8,306 nt of DNA from NCBI GenBank assembly GCA_021798395.1, contig JAJZHS010000094.1, forward strand, positions 1-8,306. The letters are read 5' to 3'. The translations under genes were made by a program, and so were the position numbers. The stretch is from Pseudomonadota bacterium. GTDB taxonomy: Bacteria; Pseudomonadota; Gammaproteobacteria; Burkholderiales; Burkholderiaceae_C. The notes beneath the pieces were generated by a model that saw only the letters and a program-made list of their open reading frames with translations, had not been told where the DNA came from and ran no database searches. Of this stretch, positions 1 to 6,082 are shown piece by piece (the first letter of the stretch is position 1; the number at the start of each line of letters is the position of its first letter).

Positions 1-2
1 GC

Positions 3-581
3 GCGCGGCTCGACGCGCTCAGCGGCGGCGCGCGCCACCAGGGAGTGGTGGCGCGGGTCGAGCCGCTGGCGCGGCTGAGCACCCTCGACGCGGTGCTCGA
101 CGCCGCCGACGCGGCCGGCGTCGCACCGCTGCTGCTGGGGCTGGACGGAGTCACCGATCCGCACAATCTGGGCGCCCTGTTGCGCACCGCCGACGCCACC
201 GGCGTGCACGCGGTGTTCGCGCCGAAAGACCGCGCGGTCGGGCTGACTCCGGTGGTGGCCAAGGTCGCCAGCGGCGCCGCCGACACGGTGCAGTACGTGA
301 TGGTGACGAACATGGCGCGCGCACTGGCTGCGCTGCGCGAGCGCGGGGTGCACGTCGTGGGCACCACCGGCGAGGCGCACGAAAGCGTGTACCAGGCGCG
401 CCTGGCCGGACCGGCCGCGCTGATCCTCGGCGCCGAGGGCAGCGGCATGCGCCGGCTGGTTCGCGAGGGCTGCGACCAGTTGGTGCGCATTCCGATGCTC
501 GGCAGCGTCGACAGCCTGAACGTGTCGGTGGCCGCCGGCGTGTGCCTGTACGAGGCGCTGCGCCAGCGCGGCGCGGGCTGA
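3..581 (+). CDS. rlmB: 23S rRNA (guanosine-2'-O-)-methyltransferase RlmB, C-terminal part (5' end outside window)
   Basis: This is a SpoU/TrmH-family (SPOUT) RNA methyltransferase that uses S-adenosylmethionine to 2'-O-methylate a guanosine in the peptidyl-transferase region of 23S rRNA (Gm2251 in E. coli). The reading frame is open to the window edge and gives 192 residues, so the N-terminal substrate-binding domain and true start are missing. The visible part begins with the linker GARHQGVVARVEP, typical of RlmB. All three SPOUT motifs follow: DGVTDPHNLGALLRTADATG near bases 145-204, LILGAEGSGMRRLV near 420-465, and IPMLGSVDSLNVSVAAGV near 489-542. The last forms part of the knotted cofactor site and ends in CLYEALRQR. 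The complete knot makes this an intact gene end rather than a pseudogene. TrmH-type tRNA methylases share the motifs, but the GARHQG linker favours RlmB. The next gene is convergent. Confidence 0.93.
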   Translation, partial: ARLDALSGGARHQGVVARVEPLARLSTLDAVLDAADAAGVAPLLLGLDGVTDPHNLGALLRTADATGVHAVFAPKDRAVGLTPVVAKVASGAADTVQYVMVTNMARALAALRERGVHVVGTTGEAHESVYQARLAGPAALILGAEGSGMRRLVREGCDQLVRIPMLGSVDSLNVSVAAGVCLYEALRQRGAG

Positions 582-634
582 CGCAGTGGACTCGTGGCGC
601 AGCGCGCGCGGTCGGGGCGCGTGCGCATGCGGCC

Positions 635-658
635 GAGCCGGGCCGCGGCCCGGTGCTC
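635..658. terminator. GC-rich palindrome between convergent genes, possible bidirectional terminator
   Basis: A perfect 16-base palindrome (CCGGGCCGCGGCCCGG, 638-653) lies between the rlmB stop codon and the DUF3422 stop codon, with the flanking GAGC and GCTC also complementary. It would fold into a stable hairpin in either transcript. No U-run follows on either strand, so it is not a canonical intrinsic terminator. The position at a convergent junction is the main argument for a 3'-end role. Confidence 0.35.
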
Positions 659-1949
659 AATGCTCGGCGGCGCCGATCTGGTGGTGGGCGCGACGCAGCG
701 CCAGCCACAGCGCCAGCGCGATCGGCGGGATCGACATCCCCTGCGCTAACGCCGGGTCGATTCCGCTCCAGTGCTGCAGCGGCGTGAGCAGGTGGCCGAC
801 CAGGGTCGACGCGTAATACGTGATCGCCGCGACCGAAAGGCCTTCGACCGTCTGCTGCAAGCGCAGCTGCAGGTATTGGCGGCGATTCATCGACGCCAGC
901 AGTTCGCGGTTGTGCTGCTGCACGTCGACGTCGACCCGGGTGCGCAGCAGCCCGCTGCAGCGCGCAATGCGTTCGGACAGCCCCTGGAGGCGGCGCTGCG
1001 CGGCCGCGCAGGTCTGCATCGCCGGGGTCAGCCGACGGTCCAGGAACTGGCCGATGCTCTGCAGTCCGTCGAACGGGCGTTCGTGCAGGTCGGCGACGCG
1101 GCGGCCGACCAGGTCGTAGTATGCGGCCGACGCGGTGAAGCGCGCATGGTGCTGGGCGTACACGCCTTCGACGGTCGAGGCCAGGTCGCTGAGCTGCTCG
1201 AGGGTGGCGCGGTCGTCTCCGGCGCGGCCGCTGCGGATGGCGTCCATCAGATCGCCGAGCGCGCGCTCGAGCGCGGCCAGCTGCGGCATGATGCGCCGCG
1301 CGTCGGGCAGCGCGAGCAGCGCCAGCATGCGGTAGGTCTCGATCTCGAGCAGCCGTTGCGTCAGGCGGCCGCGCCGTCGCGGCGTCAGCGCGCGGCTGAG
1401 CACCACGAAGCGCGTGCAGCCGTCGGCGTGGATGCGCAAGTCGGTGTAGACGCGCGCCTGGGCGTCGGCGACTTCCGAGGCGATCAGCGCGTCGGCGTCG
1501 AGCACCGCGTCGAGCGCGGCGTCGCCGGGACCGGCGGCGTGCAGGTCGTCGACCTCGGGCAGCAGCGCGACGTGGTTGGCGCTGATCAGCTGGCCCGGGA
1601 TCGATGCGCGCCAGTCGGCCGCGATTTCGGCCCACGCCGGCTGCGCGAACCAGTCCGCTGCGGCGGTCGCCAGGCCGGGGCGGACGAAGGTGTAGCTGTT
1701 GAACTCGCCGTGCCGCTCCCAGCGCAGGCGCACGCGGCCGACGTCGGCCGCGTAGTAGCTGCCCTCGGCCGCCGGCAGCGGCAGGTGGTGGTCGGCGAGC
1801 AGCGCGCACAGGTGTGCGTGCGCCTGCTCCTGCTGGACGGCGTCGGCGACGAACGCCATGTGGCTGATCAGCCCGGGCGTGAGGACGCGTTCGTAGGGAC
1901 GCGCGTGGATTTCGTTGTGCAGTTGTCGGCGCAGCGCGTGTTCGTGCAT
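657..1949 (-). CDS. DUF3422 family protein, predicted membrane-anchored, function unknown
   Basis: This 430-residue protein is recognised as DUF3422, a family common in beta- and other proteobacteria but without an established function. The family hallmark is at the N-terminus: NEIHARP at residues 12-18, followed by SHMAF at 29-33. A second conserved block, YYAADVGRVRLRWERHGEFN, lies around residues 65-84. The middle is helical and charged, with no recognisable catalytic motif. The C-terminus carries two likely membrane segments, about residues 368-391 and 404-419, joined by a short loop and followed by a basic tail. This suggests a large soluble domain held at the inner membrane by a helical hairpin. 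The ATG start is supported by GGAG at 1958-1961 on the minus strand, 8 nt upstream, and by the N-terminal family motif starting almost at once. It is divergent from rpsB and convergent with rlmB, so it appears monocistronic. Family assignment is firm from memory of the motifs; the role is unknown. Confidence 0.88.
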   Translation of the reverse strand: MHEHALRRQLHNEIHARPYERVLTPGLISHMAFVADAVQQEQAHAHLCALLADHHLPLPAAEGSYYAADVGRVRLRWERHGEFNSYTFVRPGLATAAADWFAQPAWAEIAADWRASIPGQLISANHVALLPEVDDLHAAGPGDAALDAVLDADALIASEVADAQARVYTDLRIHADGCTRFVVLSRALTPRRRGRLTQRLLEIETYRMLALLALPDARRIMPQLAALERALGDLMDAIRSGRAGDDRATLEQLSDLASTVEGVYAQHHARFTASAAYYDLVGRRVADLHERPFDGLQSIGQFLDRRLTPAMQTCAAAQRRLQGLSERIARCSGLLRTRVDVDVQQHNRELLASMNRRQYLQLRLQQTVEGLSVAAITYYASTLVGHLLTPLQHWSGIDPALAQGMSIPPIALALWLALRRAHHQIGAAEH

Positions 1950-1973
1950 CGGTTCGGCTCCAGCAATTCGGTC

Positions 1974-2004
1974 TCGACACCGAACTCTACAGCAAGCCTA
2001 TAAT
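1974..2004 (+). promoter_or_regulatory. Sigma-70 type promoter for the rpsB operon
   Basis: A perfect -10 hexamer TATAAT is at 1999-2004, a rare AT-rich island in this GC-rich region. The best -35 match is TCGACA at 1974-1979 (5 of 6 to TTGACA) with a 19-base spacer, somewhat longer than the ideal 17. Transcription would start around 2010-2012, giving an rpsB leader of roughly 165 nt. The -35 box lies only about 25 bp from the start codon of the divergent DUF3422 gene. I saw no equally good promoter for that gene. Confidence 0.7.
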
Positions 2005-2010
2005 GCAAAG

Positions 2011-2174
2011 GTTTTGTCGCAGCTGATGCGGCAAGACCGCGCTGCGGCCGCATGAGGCGCGCGGTGCGAAATCCGCGAACTGGCCCCACCAGGTGCCCGC
2101 GGCGGCGCGCGACGGAGAACGTGGCGGGCGGCGCGGGTTCTGGCCAGGTTTGAGACCCAACCTAGGACTGCATC
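2011..2174 (+). promoter_or_regulatory. Structured rpsB 5' leader, candidate S2-binding autoregulatory RNA
   Basis: The leader between the promoter and rpsB holds several complementary segments. CGCGG (2060-2064) can pair with CCGCG (2073-2077). CTGG (2080-2083) can pair with CCAG (2089-2092). GCCCGC (2095-2100) can pair with GCGGGC (2124-2129). Closest to the gene, AGGTT (2146-2150) pairs with AACCT (2159-2163), and its loop contains GACCC (2154-2158), which can pair with GGGTT (2135-2139) upstream. That is either a pseudoknot or a mutually exclusive switch. The last stem ends directly against the Shine-Dalgarno AGGAC (2164-2168), placed 6 nt before the ATG. S2 is known to repress rpsB-tsf translation through the rpsB leader in E. 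coli. That this leader does the same is inference from position and pairing potential. Confidence 0.55.
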
Positions 2175-2933
2175 ATGACCGTTTCCATGCGCGAAATGCT
2201 CGAAGCCGGCGTGCACTTCGGCCACCAGACCCGTTTCTGGAATCCGAAGATGGCACCGTACATTTTCGGCCACCGCAACAAGATCCACATCGTCAACCTC
2301 GAGAAGACGTTGCCGATGTTCCACGACGCGTGCAAGTACGCGCGCCAGATGGCCGCGCGCCGCGGCACCATCCTGTTCGTCGGCACCAAGCGCCAGGCCG
2401 GCGACATCGTGCAGGCCGAAGCCGAGCGCTGCGGCATGCCGTACGTCAACCAGCGCTGGCTCGGCGGCATGCTGAGCAACTTCAAGACCGTCAAGGGGTC
2501 GATCAAGAAGCTCAAGGACATGAAGGCGCAAGCCGAGGAAGGCGCGCTCGAGCACATGACCAAGAAGGAACAGCTGATGTTCCAGCGCGAGCTCGACAAG
2601 CTCGAGAAGTCGATCGGCGGCATCCAGGACATGGGCGCGCTGCCCGACGCGATGTTCATCATCGACGTCGGCTACCACAAGATCGCGGTGGCCGAAGCGA
2701 AGATGCTCGGCATCCCGCTGATCGGCGTCGTCGACACCAACCATTCGCCGGTGGGAATCGACCACGTGATTCCGGGCAATGACGACTCGGGCAAGGCCGT
2801 GGCGCTGTACGCGCGCGGCATCGCCGACGCGATCCTGGAAGGCCGCAACGACGCCCTCAACGAGACCGTGCAATCGGCCGGCGAGGGCAACGGCGAGTTC
2901 GTCGAGGTGCAGGACGAGGCGCAGGCCGGCTGA
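2175..2933 (+). CDS. rpsB: 30S ribosomal protein S2
   Basis: S2 is a late-assembling small-subunit protein that sits between head and body near the anti-Shine-Dalgarno region and is needed for S1 binding. The 252-residue product has the family's features: GVHFGHQTRFWNPKMAPYIF at residues 12-31, RWLGGMLSNFKTV at 94-106, a helical hairpin around 107-150 (the S2 coiled coil), and the second signature GIDHVIPGNDDSGKAVALY at 194-212. GGMLSNF and IDVGYHKIAVAEA also match bacterial S2. The length is usual for betaproteobacteria. The chosen start, MTVSMREML, has AGGAC 6 nt upstream. An internal ATG four codons in would leave worse spacing. The acidic C-terminal tail varies in the family. It is the first gene of the operon, and 95 nt containing two hairpins separate it from tsf. 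Confidence 0.98.
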   Translation: MTVSMREMLEAGVHFGHQTRFWNPKMAPYIFGHRNKIHIVNLEKTLPMFHDACKYARQMAARRGTILFVGTKRQAGDIVQAEAERCGMPYVNQRWLGGMLSNFKTVKGSIKKLKDMKAQAEEGALEHMTKKEQLMFQRELDKLEKSIGGIQDMGALPDAMFIIDVGYHKIAVAEAKMLGIPLIGVVDTNHSPVGIDHVIPGNDDSGKAVALYARGIADAILEGRNDALNETVQSAGEGNGEFVEVQDEAQAG

Positions 2934-2951
2934 ACGCCGCGACGTACGCCC

Positions 2952-2978
2952 CCGGGGCGTCGGCCCCGGACCCATTTT
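2952..2978 (+). terminator. First rpsB-tsf spacer hairpin with short T-run, candidate attenuator
   Basis: CCGGGGC (2952-2958) pairs with GCCCCGG (2963-2969) around a 4-base GTCG loop, a very stable GC stem. It is followed by ACCCATTTTG, with only four Ts at 2975-2978 set five bases from the stem. This is weaker than a textbook terminator. It could allow partial termination between rpsB and tsf or protect the 3' end of an rpsB transcript. Confidence 0.45.
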
Positions 2979-2984
2979 GATCCA

Positions 2985-3007
2985 AAGGGGGCTCGCAGGG
3001 CCCCCTT
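2985..3007 (+). terminator. Second rpsB-tsf spacer hairpin
   Basis: AAGGGGGC (2985-2992) pairs perfectly with GCCCCCTT (3000-3007) around a 7-base loop, eight base pairs in all. Only a TTG follows, so there is no proper U-tract. The stem ends 9 bases before the tsf Shine-Dalgarno AGGAGA (3017-3022). It could modulate termination, processing, or tsf translation. Two stable hairpins in one 95-base spacer are unlikely to be accidental, although the high GC content raises the background. Confidence 0.5.
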
Positions 3008-3028
3008 GTCGAATCCAGGAGAACAGAT

Positions 3029-3937
3029 ATGGCGGCAATCACCGCATCCATGGTCGCTGAACTGCGCGCGAAGACCGACGCGCCGATGATGGAGTGCAAG
3101 AAGGCGTTGACCGAGGCCGACGGCGATCTGGCGCGCGCCGAGGAACTGCTGCGCGTCAAGCTGGGCAACAAGGCCAGCAAGGCAGCCGCGCGCGTGACCG
3201 CCGAGGGCATCGTCGCAGCGTGCATCGACGGCACCCGCGGCGCGCTGGTCGAGCTGAACTGCGAGACCGACTTCGTCGCCAAGAACGACGATTTCCTCGC
3301 CTTCGGCAACGCGCTGGCCAAGCTGATCATCGAGCGCGATCCGGCCGACGTCGCCGCGCTGTCGGCGCTTGAACTCGACGGCGCGACCGTCGAGGCGCGT
3401 CGTGCCGAACTGGTCGGGCGCATCGGCGAGAACATGTCGATCCGGCGTTTCAAGCGCTTCGCCGGCGACGCCGCGCTGGCCAGCTATCTGCACGGCACGC
3501 GCATCGGCGTGGTCGTCGAGTACAGCGGCGACGCGACCGCGGCCAAGGACGTCGCGATGCACGTGGCGGCGATGAAGCCGGTGGCGCTGTCGTCCGCCGA
3601 GGTGCCGACCGCGCTGATCGAGTCCGAGCGTTCGATCGCCGCGCAGAAGGCCGCCGAAGACGCCGACAAGGCGCGTGCCGAGGGGCGTCCGGTGCAGTCG
3701 CCCGAAATCGTCGCCCGGCGTGTCGAGGGCGCGGTGCAGAAATACCTCAAAGAGGTCTCGTTGCTCGACCAGTCCTTCGTCAAGGACGAGAAGGTCAGCG
3801 TCGCGCACATGCTCAAGGCAGCGGGCACCACGGTCAAGGGATTCACCTTGTACGTCGTGGGCGAGGGCATCGCGAAGAAGTCGGAGAATTTCGCCGACGA
3901 AGTCGCCGCCCAGATGGCCGCGGCGCGCGCCGGCTGA
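3029..3937 (+). CDS. tsf: Translation elongation factor Ts (EF-Ts)
   Basis: EF-Ts is the nucleotide exchange factor that releases GDP from EF-Tu so that it can bind GTP and aminoacyl-tRNA again. The 302-residue product begins with the UBA-like EF-Tu-binding domain (residues 1-54), containing ELRAKTDAPMMECKKAL. The key contact motif TDFV is at 80-83, where the Asp and Phe intrude into EF-Tu to displace magnesium and nucleotide. GENMSIRRF at 133-141 and YLHGTRIGVVVEY at 153-165 mark the core domains. The C-terminal module VQKYLKEVSLLDQSFVKDEK (236-255) is complete. The ATG start has AGGAGA at 3017-3022, 6 nt upstream. The region around residues 205-228 seems several residues longer than in the Burkholderia-type proteins I recall. 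The similarity to those proteins is the strongest taxonomic clue in the window. Confidence 0.98.
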   Translation: MAAITASMVAELRAKTDAPMMECKKALTEADGDLARAEELLRVKLGNKASKAAARVTAEGIVAACIDGTRGALVELNCETDFVAKNDDFLAFGNALAKLIIERDPADVAALSALELDGATVEARRAELVGRIGENMSIRRFKRFAGDAALASYLHGTRIGVVVEYSGDATAAKDVAMHVAAMKPVALSSAEVPTALIESERSIAAQKAAEDADKARAEGRPVQSPEIVARRVEGAVQKYLKEVSLLDQSFVKDEKVSVAHMLKAAGTTVKGFTLYVVGEGIAKKSENFADEVAAQMAAARAG

Positions 3938-3998
3938 CGCCTTCCCCGGCGGCGGTCGCGCGACAACCCCCTTCCACACCTGCACGCAAGACACCAGG

Positions 3999-4709
3999 AT
4001 GAGCGGCTACAAACGGGTATTGCTCAAGCTCTCGGGCGAAGCGCTGATGGGCGACGATGCCTACGGCATCAATCGCGCGACCATCGTCAAGATGGTCGAG
4101 GACATCGCCCAGGTCGTCGCGCGCGACGTGCAGATGGCGGTGGTCATCGGCGGCGGCAACATTTTCCGCGGCGTCGCCGGGGGCGCGGTGGGCATGGACC
4201 GGGCCACCGCCGACTACATGGGCATGCTGGCCACGGTGATGAACGCGCTGGCGCTGGCCGACGCGATGCGGCACGCCGGGCTGGTGGCGCGCGTCATGTC
4301 GGCGATCAACATCGACCAGGTCGTCGAGTCGTACGTGCGACCGAAGGCGCTGCAGTACCTGGAAGAGGGCAAGCTGGTGATCTTCGCCGGGGGCACCGGC
4401 AATCCGTTCTTCACCACCGACACCGCGGCGGCGCTGCGCGCGGCGGAGATCGGTGCCGAGGTCATGCTCAAGGCGACCAAGGTCGACGGCGTGTTCGACG
4501 CCGATCCGGCGCGCGATCCCGGAGCGCGGCTGTACGATCGGCTGAGTTTCGACGAGGCCATCGTCAAGCGCCTGCAAGTGATGGACGCCACGGCGTTCGC
4601 GCTGTGCCGCGACCAGGGGCTGCCGATCCGCGTGTTCAGCATCTTCAAGCCCGGCGCGCTGCTGCGCGTGGTGCAGGGCGAGCCCGAAGGCACCCTGGTC
4701 CACCTCTGA
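3999..4709 (+). CDS. pyrH: Uridylate kinase (UMP kinase)
   Basis: This enzyme phosphorylates UMP to UDP with ATP, the step leading to UTP and CTP. It works as a cytosolic hexamer of the amino-acid kinase fold, distinct from eukaryotic UMP/CMP kinases. The 236-residue product shows the N-terminal phosphate loop KLSGEAL (10-16), GGGNIFRG (51-58), the UMP-binding stretch MDRATADYMGMLAT (66-79), GTGNPFFTTDTAAALRA (132-148), and KATKVDGVFDADP (158-170) near the nucleotide site. The start at MSGYKRVLL matches the family, and upstream in-frame codons look non-coding. There is no well-placed Shine-Dalgarno: the only AGG (3996-3998) touches the ATG. Initiation may therefore depend on an unstructured, C/A-rich upstream stretch. 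It lies 61 nt after tsf and 26 nt before frr in the conserved translation operon. Confidence 0.97.
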   Translation: MSGYKRVLLKLSGEALMGDDAYGINRATIVKMVEDIAQVVARDVQMAVVIGGGNIFRGVAGGAVGMDRATADYMGMLATVMNALALADAMRHAGLVARVMSAINIDQVVESYVRPKALQYLEEGKLVIFAGGTGNPFFTTDTAAALRAAEIGAEVMLKATKVDGVFDADPARDPGARLYDRLSFDEAIVKRLQVMDATAFALCRDQGLPIRVFSIFKPGALLRVVQGEPEGTLVHL

Positions 4710-4735
4710 CCTCTGAATACGGAGCCCCGAACATC

Positions 4736-5296
4736 ATGTCGATAGCCGAGATCAAGAAGACCTGCGAGCAGAAGATGCTCAAGTCGCTGGACGCGCTGCG
4801 CGCCGACCTGGCGAAGGTGCGCACCGGGCGCGCGCATACCGGACTGCTCGACCACATCACGGTCGATTACTACGGTACGATGATGCCGATCAATCAGGTC
4901 GCCAACGTCACGCTGATCGACGCGCGCACCATCGGCGTTCATCCTTGGGAGAAGAAGATGGCCCAGGTGGTCGAGAAGGCGATTCGCGAATCGGACCTGG
5001 GGCTGAACCCCCAGTCGCAGGGCGACCTGATCCGCGTGCCGATGCCGGCGCTGACCGAGGAGCGCCGGCGCGACCTGGTCAAGGTGGTCAAGGGCGAAGG
5101 CGAAGGCGCGAAGGTCGCGGTGCGCAACCTGCGGCGCGACGCCAACCAGCAGTTCAAGGACCTGGTCAAGGCCAAGGACGCGTCGGAAGACGACGAGCGC
5201 CGGGCGCAGGACGAGATCCAGAAGACGACCGATCGTTTCATCGCCGAGGTCGACAAGCTGATCGCGCAGAAGGAAGCCGAGATCATGGCGGTCTGA
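4736..5296 (+). CDS. frr: Ribosome recycling factor (RRF)
   Basis: RRF works with EF-G after termination to split the 70S ribosome into subunits. The 186-residue length is the family standard (about 185). Its two-domain, tRNA-like shape is supported by the sequence. Helical domain I includes KVRTGRAHTGLLD (27-39) and, after the domain II insert, the long helices from about residue 106 to the end. RTGRA (29-33) is a signature contact with 23S rRNA. NPQSQGDLIRVPMPALTEER (91-110) and VRNLRRDAN (129-137) are also diagnostic. The ATG at MSIAEIKK is preceded by GGAG (4721-4724) at 11 nt, a slightly long spacing. It sits 26 nt after pyrH and 28 nt before uppS. It is complete, with nothing unusual. 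Confidence 0.98.
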   Translation: MSIAEIKKTCEQKMLKSLDALRADLAKVRTGRAHTGLLDHITVDYYGTMMPINQVANVTLIDARTIGVHPWEKKMAQVVEKAIRESDLGLNPQSQGDLIRVPMPALTEERRRDLVKVVKGEGEGAKVAVRNLRRDANQQFKDLVKAKDASEDDERRAQDEIQKTTDRFIAEVDKLIAQKEAEIMAV

Positions 5297-5310
5297 CCTC
5301 GCCACGCAGC

Positions 5311-5327
5311 AAGGAATCCGAGCATTG
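5311..5327 (+). promoter_or_regulatory. Ribosome binding site selecting a TTG start for uppS
   Basis: AAGGAA at 5311-5316 is a good Shine-Dalgarno match 8 nt before TTG at 5325-5327. The next in-frame ATG encodes the Met just before the catalytic Asp and would destroy the enzyme. A GTG at 5364 has no such site. TTG is therefore the best start. Confidence 0.7.
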
Positions 5328-6074
5328 GCGCCCAAACACAAGACGAACAAGACGGCATCGGCGGTGCCGCGCCATATCGCAGTGGTGATGGACGGCAATG
5401 GCCGTTGGGCCACCAAGCGTCTGCTGCCGCGCGGCGCCGGGCACAAATTCGGCGTCGATGCGCTCAAGCGCCTGGTGCGCGGCTGCATCGCGCAGCATGT
5501 CCCGGTGCTGACCGTGTTCGCGTTCTCGTCGGAGAACTGGTCCAGGCCCGCCGACGAAGTGCGCGGCCTGCTGGAGTTGTTCGTGCAGGTGCTGCAGCGC
5601 GAAACCGCCGAGCTGGCCGCGCAAGGCGTGCGCCTGCGTTTCGTGGGGTGCCGCGACGCGTTCGACGCGCGGCTGATCGCCTTGATCGAATCGGCCGAGG
5701 CCGACAGCGCCGCGCAGTGCAGGCTGCAGCTCAACGTGGCGTTGAACTACGGTGGGCGCTGGGACATCGTGCAGGCCGCGCAGGCGCTGGCGGCCAGCGG
5801 CGAGCCGTTCACCGAGCAGGCGCTGGCGCGGCACATGTGCCTGGCCGATCTGCCGCCTCCCGATCTGCTGATCCGCACCGGGGGCGAGCGTCGCCTGAGC
5901 AATTTCCTGCTCTGGCAGATCGCGTACACCGAGTTGTACTTCTCCGATTTGCTGTGGCCTGAATTCGACGAAAAGGCGCTGGCCGCGGCGATCGCCGCGT
6001 TCGCCCGCCGCGAGCGTCGCTTCGGCGGCGTGCCGCAGGCGCCGTCGTCGGCCGACGGGCTGCGCGTGGCCTGA
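5325..6074 (+). CDS. uppS: Isoprenyl transferase, (di-trans,poly-cis)-undecaprenyl-diphosphate synthase
   Basis: This cis-prenyltransferase condenses isopentenyl diphosphate onto farnesyl diphosphate to make C55 undecaprenyl diphosphate, the lipid carrier for peptidoglycan and polysaccharide precursors. The 249 residues carry all conserved regions: HIAVVMDGNGRWA (17-29) with catalytic Asp23, FAFSSENWSRP (65-75), LNVALNYGGRWDIV (136-149), and RTGGERRLSNFLLWQ (184-198) with the arginines and serine that bind the homoallylic diphosphate. The latter is followed by AYTELYF, whose Glu203 helps bind magnesium. The start is the unusual codon TTG, supported by an upstream AAGGAA. The first 14 residues (rich in Lys and Thr) are a variable extension. 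The stop is 8 nt before cdsA. Dxr, two genes downstream, starts the pathway that supplies its substrate. Confidence 0.96.
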   Translation: MAPKHKTNKTASAVPRHIAVVMDGNGRWATKRLLPRGAGHKFGVDALKRLVRGCIAQHVPVLTVFAFSSENWSRPADEVRGLLELFVQVLQRETAELAAQGVRLRFVGCRDAFDARLIALIESAEADSAAQCRLQLNVALNYGGRWDIVQAAQALAASGEPFTEQALARHMCLADLPPPDLLIRTGGERRLSNFLLWQIAYTELYFSDLLWPEFDEKALAAAIAAFARRERRFGGVPQAPSSADGLRVA

Positions 6075-6082
6075 CGCGCGCG

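Noticed and set aside
151..1980. A 609-codon minus-strand open frame spanning the DUF3422 gene and part of rlmB
   Set aside because: Its translation is a low-complexity Arg/Ala/Pro string and it overlaps the clear DUF3422 frame and the SPOUT domain of RlmB.
771..2003. A 410-codon plus-strand open frame opposite DUF3422
   Set aside because: It is composed mainly of Arg, Gln, Val and Ala with no motif, and is explained as a shadow of the conserved minus-strand gene.
2043..2052. TGCGGCCGCA palindrome in the rpsB leader as a protein operator
   Set aside because: A 10-base GC palindrome is common by chance at this base composition and has no partner half-sites or known regulator match.
3955..3964. 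GTCGCGCGAC palindrome in the tsf-pyrH spacer as a terminator or operator
   Set aside because: It is short, cannot form a stable loop without losing pairs, and has no U-run after it.
2672..3994. A 440-codon minus-strand open frame across tsf
   Set aside because: It mirrors rpsB/tsf codons on the other strand and ignores the rpsB-tsf spacer. No family resemblance.
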